The notes below the pieces were generated by a model. That model saw only the letters and a list, made by a program, of their open reading frames with translations, made no database searches and was not told where the DNA came from. A stretch of 25,517 nt of DNA, taken from assembly GCA_002299555.1 (NCBI GenBank), contig DBOL01000090.1:3723-29239 (forward strand), read 5' to 3'. Below, piece by piece: positions 23,236 through 25,517 of this stretch (its first letter is position 1; each line of letters opens with the position of its first letter). Source of the stretch: Candidatus Aminicenantes bacterium UBA647 (GTDB taxonomy: Bacteria > Acidobacteriota > Aminicenantia > UBA2199). The position numbers and the translations under genes were made by a program.

Positions 23236-24661
23236 CATTAACACCTATACTCTCATTTTTATCATTTATACGAACCTTTTTCCACTTCCCTGACAAATAC
23301 CATAATAAAATAATAAAAAATGCAAAAATATTTGAGAAGAACATCCCCCACCACACACCATTGTGCGCTCCGGGATTCCCCGGGCCTTTGAGCAGGATAA
23401 ACGAAATAAAGTATACGATCGGGATCCTGAACATCCAGATCCGGAGAATATTCGATACCATGATCGGGATTGTATAACCTGATCCCTGAAATGCCCCGTT
23501 AAGTACAGAACCGAGTGCAAAAAAAAGGACTGATGGAGAAATAATAAGAAACATTGACGAACTGATACCTTCAACCAACTTATCACCGGGAATAAAAAAT
23601 GCCGTGAAATATTTACCGTAAAAAGTAGATAGAATTATAAAGGGTGTTAAAATGAGAAGCATAAGCTTTATTCCTGTCAATACTGATAATGATGCCCTCT
23701 TGACATCTCCGGCACCAAGACTTTGACCGACTATAGCGGTAACTGCAGATGCTATAGCCATTGCCGGCATTGTGTAAAAATGAACGATCCTGGACATGAT
23801 CCCATATGCAGAAATCACGGCTGTACCGAACTGATTCACAAATCCAAGCAGAACTATAAACCCTATTGATGCTCCCGCCATCCCTAAAGCGGCTGGAAAT
23901 CCGGTTCGCATTATCATTCTGATAATTTTCTTTTCCGGGATCAACATTTTCAGAGAGATCTTCAATCCACGATTTCCTGAAAACAGGATATATAGTCCGG
24001 CTGCCGATGCTATAGCTCTTGAGCCGACGGTAACCAGAGCAGCACCATTAACACCGAGGGCAGGGAAACCAAAATAACCAAAAATAAAAATAGGGTCCAG
24101 AATTATATTTATTAACGCCGAGAACAACTCGATCATTAATGGAGTCCTCGTATCTCCAAATCCGTTAAAAACAGAATAGAAAACGAAGAAAGGGAAAGCC
24201 AGCGGCATCCCCAAAAGGGAGATCCTGAAATATGAGACTGTCTGGACAAGTGCGTCTTCAGGAGTTTTCAAAAGTTTGAAAATCTCACTGCTGAATGGCA
24301 ATAATATTAAAACTGCAACAATGGAAATTACACTCATAACAAAAAGGAGATTACCGGATACTTTGTTGGCACTGTCTCTATCCTTTGCACCGATATATTG
24401 TGAAACGAGTGATGTCCCGGCTATTGAGAAACCGATTCCAAGTCCAACCAGAAGGAATAGTACAAAAAATGAGATAACAGGGGCAGATATGGCACTTCGC
24501 CCCAGCCTTCCCAACCAATAAGTATCAGCCAGATTGTACAGCATCTGTACTGCTGAACCTATCGCAATTGGAGTTCCCAGTCTGATGATGATTGTTTTGA
24601 GATCACCAGTGAGCAGATCAATCTTATGTTCTTTTTTCATGTTTCGTCGTAACAGGAGCAT
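23228..24661 (-). CDS. MATE-family multidrug/toxin efflux transporter
   Basis: An inner-membrane cation-coupled exporter of the MatE/DinF-NorM type. 477 residues with twelve predicted membrane helices in two MatE halves (about 14-230 and 240-460). Typical motifs are IIRLGTPIAIGSAVQMLYNLADTYWLGRLG at the start (residues about 25-54, polar Asn and Asp in TM1) and GTSLVSQYIGAKD near 83-95; the second half repeats the pattern with IVGQSLGAGD. The ATG at 24661 has AGGA upstream; ATG 24640 is an alternative. It lies 20 nt below the membrane gene at the right edge and its last codons overlap the phosphatase start. Substrate unknown. Confidence 0.93.
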   Translation of the reverse strand: MLLLRRNMKKEHKIDLLTGDLKTIIIRLGTPIAIGSAVQMLYNLADTYWLGRLGRSAISAPVISFFVLFLLVGLGIGFSIAGTSLVSQYIGAKDRDSANKVSGNLLFVMSVISIVAVLILLPFSSEIFKLLKTPEDALVQTVSYFRISLLGMPLAFPFFVFYSVFNGFGDTRTPLMIELFSALINIILDPIFIFGYFGFPALGVNGAALVTVGSRAIASAAGLYILFSGNRGLKISLKMLIPEKKIIRMIMRTGFPAALGMAGASIGFIVLLGFVNQFGTAVISAYGIMSRIVHFYTMPAMAIASAVTAIVGQSLGAGDVKRASLSVLTGIKLMLLILTPFIILSTFYGKYFTAFFIPGDKLVEGISSSMFLIISPSVLFFALGSVLNGAFQGSGYTIPIMVSNILRIWMFRIPIVYFISFILLKGPGNPGAHNGVWWGMFFSNIFAFFIILLWYLSGKWKKVRINDKNESIGVNDE

Positions 24662-24681
24662 ACGAATCCTGTTCTTTAAAG

Positions 24682-25517
24682 TTATTGGGTCTCAGTATAA
24701 GGAATCCTGATCAATTCAAATTCGCCATTTATTATTATGATCTTGAGAAAATATCTGATTAGTACAAACGCCTGGTAGAGAATAAACACAATTATCATCC
24801 CCAGTAAATCTTCGGCCACACTCATAAACAATTTGAACACAATATATAGTATTCCGTTTGAAATAAAATAGAATAGGAAGAGAAGGAGAATGCTTTTTTT
24901 GTTTTTAAAGACAAACCGGACTCCTTCTTTGAATGAGAAGAAAACATTTTTCCCATCCTTTAGCCTGATTATTCGTGAATAGTCATATATAGCAACAGAA
25001 AAAAGCAGCAATATCATGGCAATTACAAAAAATATAACTATGAATACCCCGAATAGAGTTTCATTGAATGATCTCTCCAGTGTCATCCAGAAGACAAAAA
25101 CTAAAAATGCCATCGGGATAAGTGCAAGAGCAAAATTGATAACATTTATCAAAAACACTTTCAAAAACTTGAAAAAATTGTCAATTGAGGCGGATAAAAG
25201 TGTAAAAAAAGTTGCCTTCTCCTCTTCCAGCATAACTGAAAATATACCGGCAGAAATAAATATTGATACAATGGCATATAGTATTGCAAAATAGAAACAT
25301 ATAGATACAAGCAGCGTAAAGCTCCCGGGGAAGTTATTGAATATATCAAGAAGTGCAGTGAACAATCCATAGACTCCGATCTTTTCTGCTATCATCGATT
25401 TCCCTGCAGAGATCACAAAGACCATATAGAAACCAAAATAGATGATCAATGAGAGAAGCATATTATAAAACCACGCATATGCAGCAAGTTTTATACTTCT
25501 AAGACTGAACCCTCTTC
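24682..25517 (-). CDS. Multi-pass membrane protein of unknown function, N-terminus beyond right edge
   Basis: The frame is open through the right edge: codons upstream of the internal ATG at 25461 (RGFSLRSIKLAAYAWFYN) look coding, so the true start is outside the window. About 278 codons are visible. Five or six long hydrophobic helices alternate with short basic loops (FLKVFLINVINFALALIP, FKNKKSILLLFLFYFISNG), a layout seen in many uncharacterised bacterial membrane proteins with no enzymatic motif. The stop is 20 nt before the MATE start on the same strand, so the two are probably co-transcribed with the downstream phosphatase. Family not recognised. Confidence 0.75.
   Translation of the reverse strand, partial: RGFSLRSIKLAAYAWFYNMLLSLIIYFGFYMVFVISAGKSMIAEKIGVYGLFTALLDIFNNFPGSFTLLVSICFYFAILYAIVSIFISAGIFSVMLEEEKATFFTLLSASIDNFFKFLKVFLINVINFALALIPMAFLVFVFWMTLERSFNETLFGVFIVIFFVIAMILLLFSVAIYDYSRIIRLKDGKNVFFSFKEGVRFVFKNKKSILLLFLFYFISNGILYIVFKLFMSVAEDLLGMIIVFILYQAFVLIRYFLKIIIINGEFELIRIPYTETQ

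Overview
The window looks like chromosome from an uncultured, anaerobic or micro-aerophilic, Gram-negative-type bacterium, roughly 40% G+C by eye and rich in AGA/AGG arginine codons. Evidence for that lifestyle is a redox repressor (Rex), an 8-Cys ferredoxin with an Mrp/ApbC Fe-S ATPase, the ygeY-ygeW-ygfK set known from anaerobic, selenium-linked purine catabolism, and nickel uptake under NikR. Secreted FecR/DUF6600-like and DUF6599-like proteins and a sulfatase-like C-terminal remnant recall FCB-side and other candidate phyla, but I cannot name the phylum from sequence alone. I see no phage, CRISPR array, complete transposase or obvious defence system; most genes are housekeeping.

Layout. 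1-2965 (minus strand): a large FecR-domain protein with a Ser/Tyr/Lys-rich tail running off the left edge, then mrp, then a ferredoxin behind a near-consensus promoter. 3157-8118 (plus): a secreted DUF6599-like protein, an M24B aminopeptidase, rex with its own promoter, a CNNM/CorC-type membrane protein and smpB. 8173-8868 (minus): a Yip1-like membrane protein. 8993-14699 (plus): the tight operon ygeY-ygeW-ygfK. 14761-15063: a probable broken gene remnant. 15077-16308 (plus): an aldo/keto-reductase-fold protein lacking the catalytic tetrad, followed by nikR. 16317-18736 (minus, converging on nikR): the nickel ECF-type transporter nikL-nikM-nikQ-nikO, behind a promoter whose -10 box is covered by a NikR-type operator. 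18808-18990: a REP/MITE-like perfect inverted repeat, then the tRNA promoter. 18991-22280 (plus): tRNA-Leu(CAG), purN, a small exported unknown protein and recG, the protein genes joined by 4-nt overlaps. 22288-25517 (minus, converging on recG): a multi-TM protein cut by the right edge, a MATE transporter and a SpoIIE/PP2C-type phosphatase, apparently one operon.

How the parts work together. The NikR/NikLMQO block is a self-contained nickel circuit: sensor, operator and importer all lie in 4 kb. The ygeY-ygeW-ygfK block looks like a compact catabolic module: a flavin/Fe-S oxidoreductase, an amidohydrolase-type M20 enzyme and a carbamoyltransferase, without the neighbours seen in E. coli (ygeX, ssnA, hyuA, xdh). 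It is the most interesting biology here, although its substrate cannot be read from sequence. No stretch longer than 300 bases lacks a gene; the longest gap (18737-18990) holds the nik promoter/operator, the inverted repeat and the tRNA promoter.
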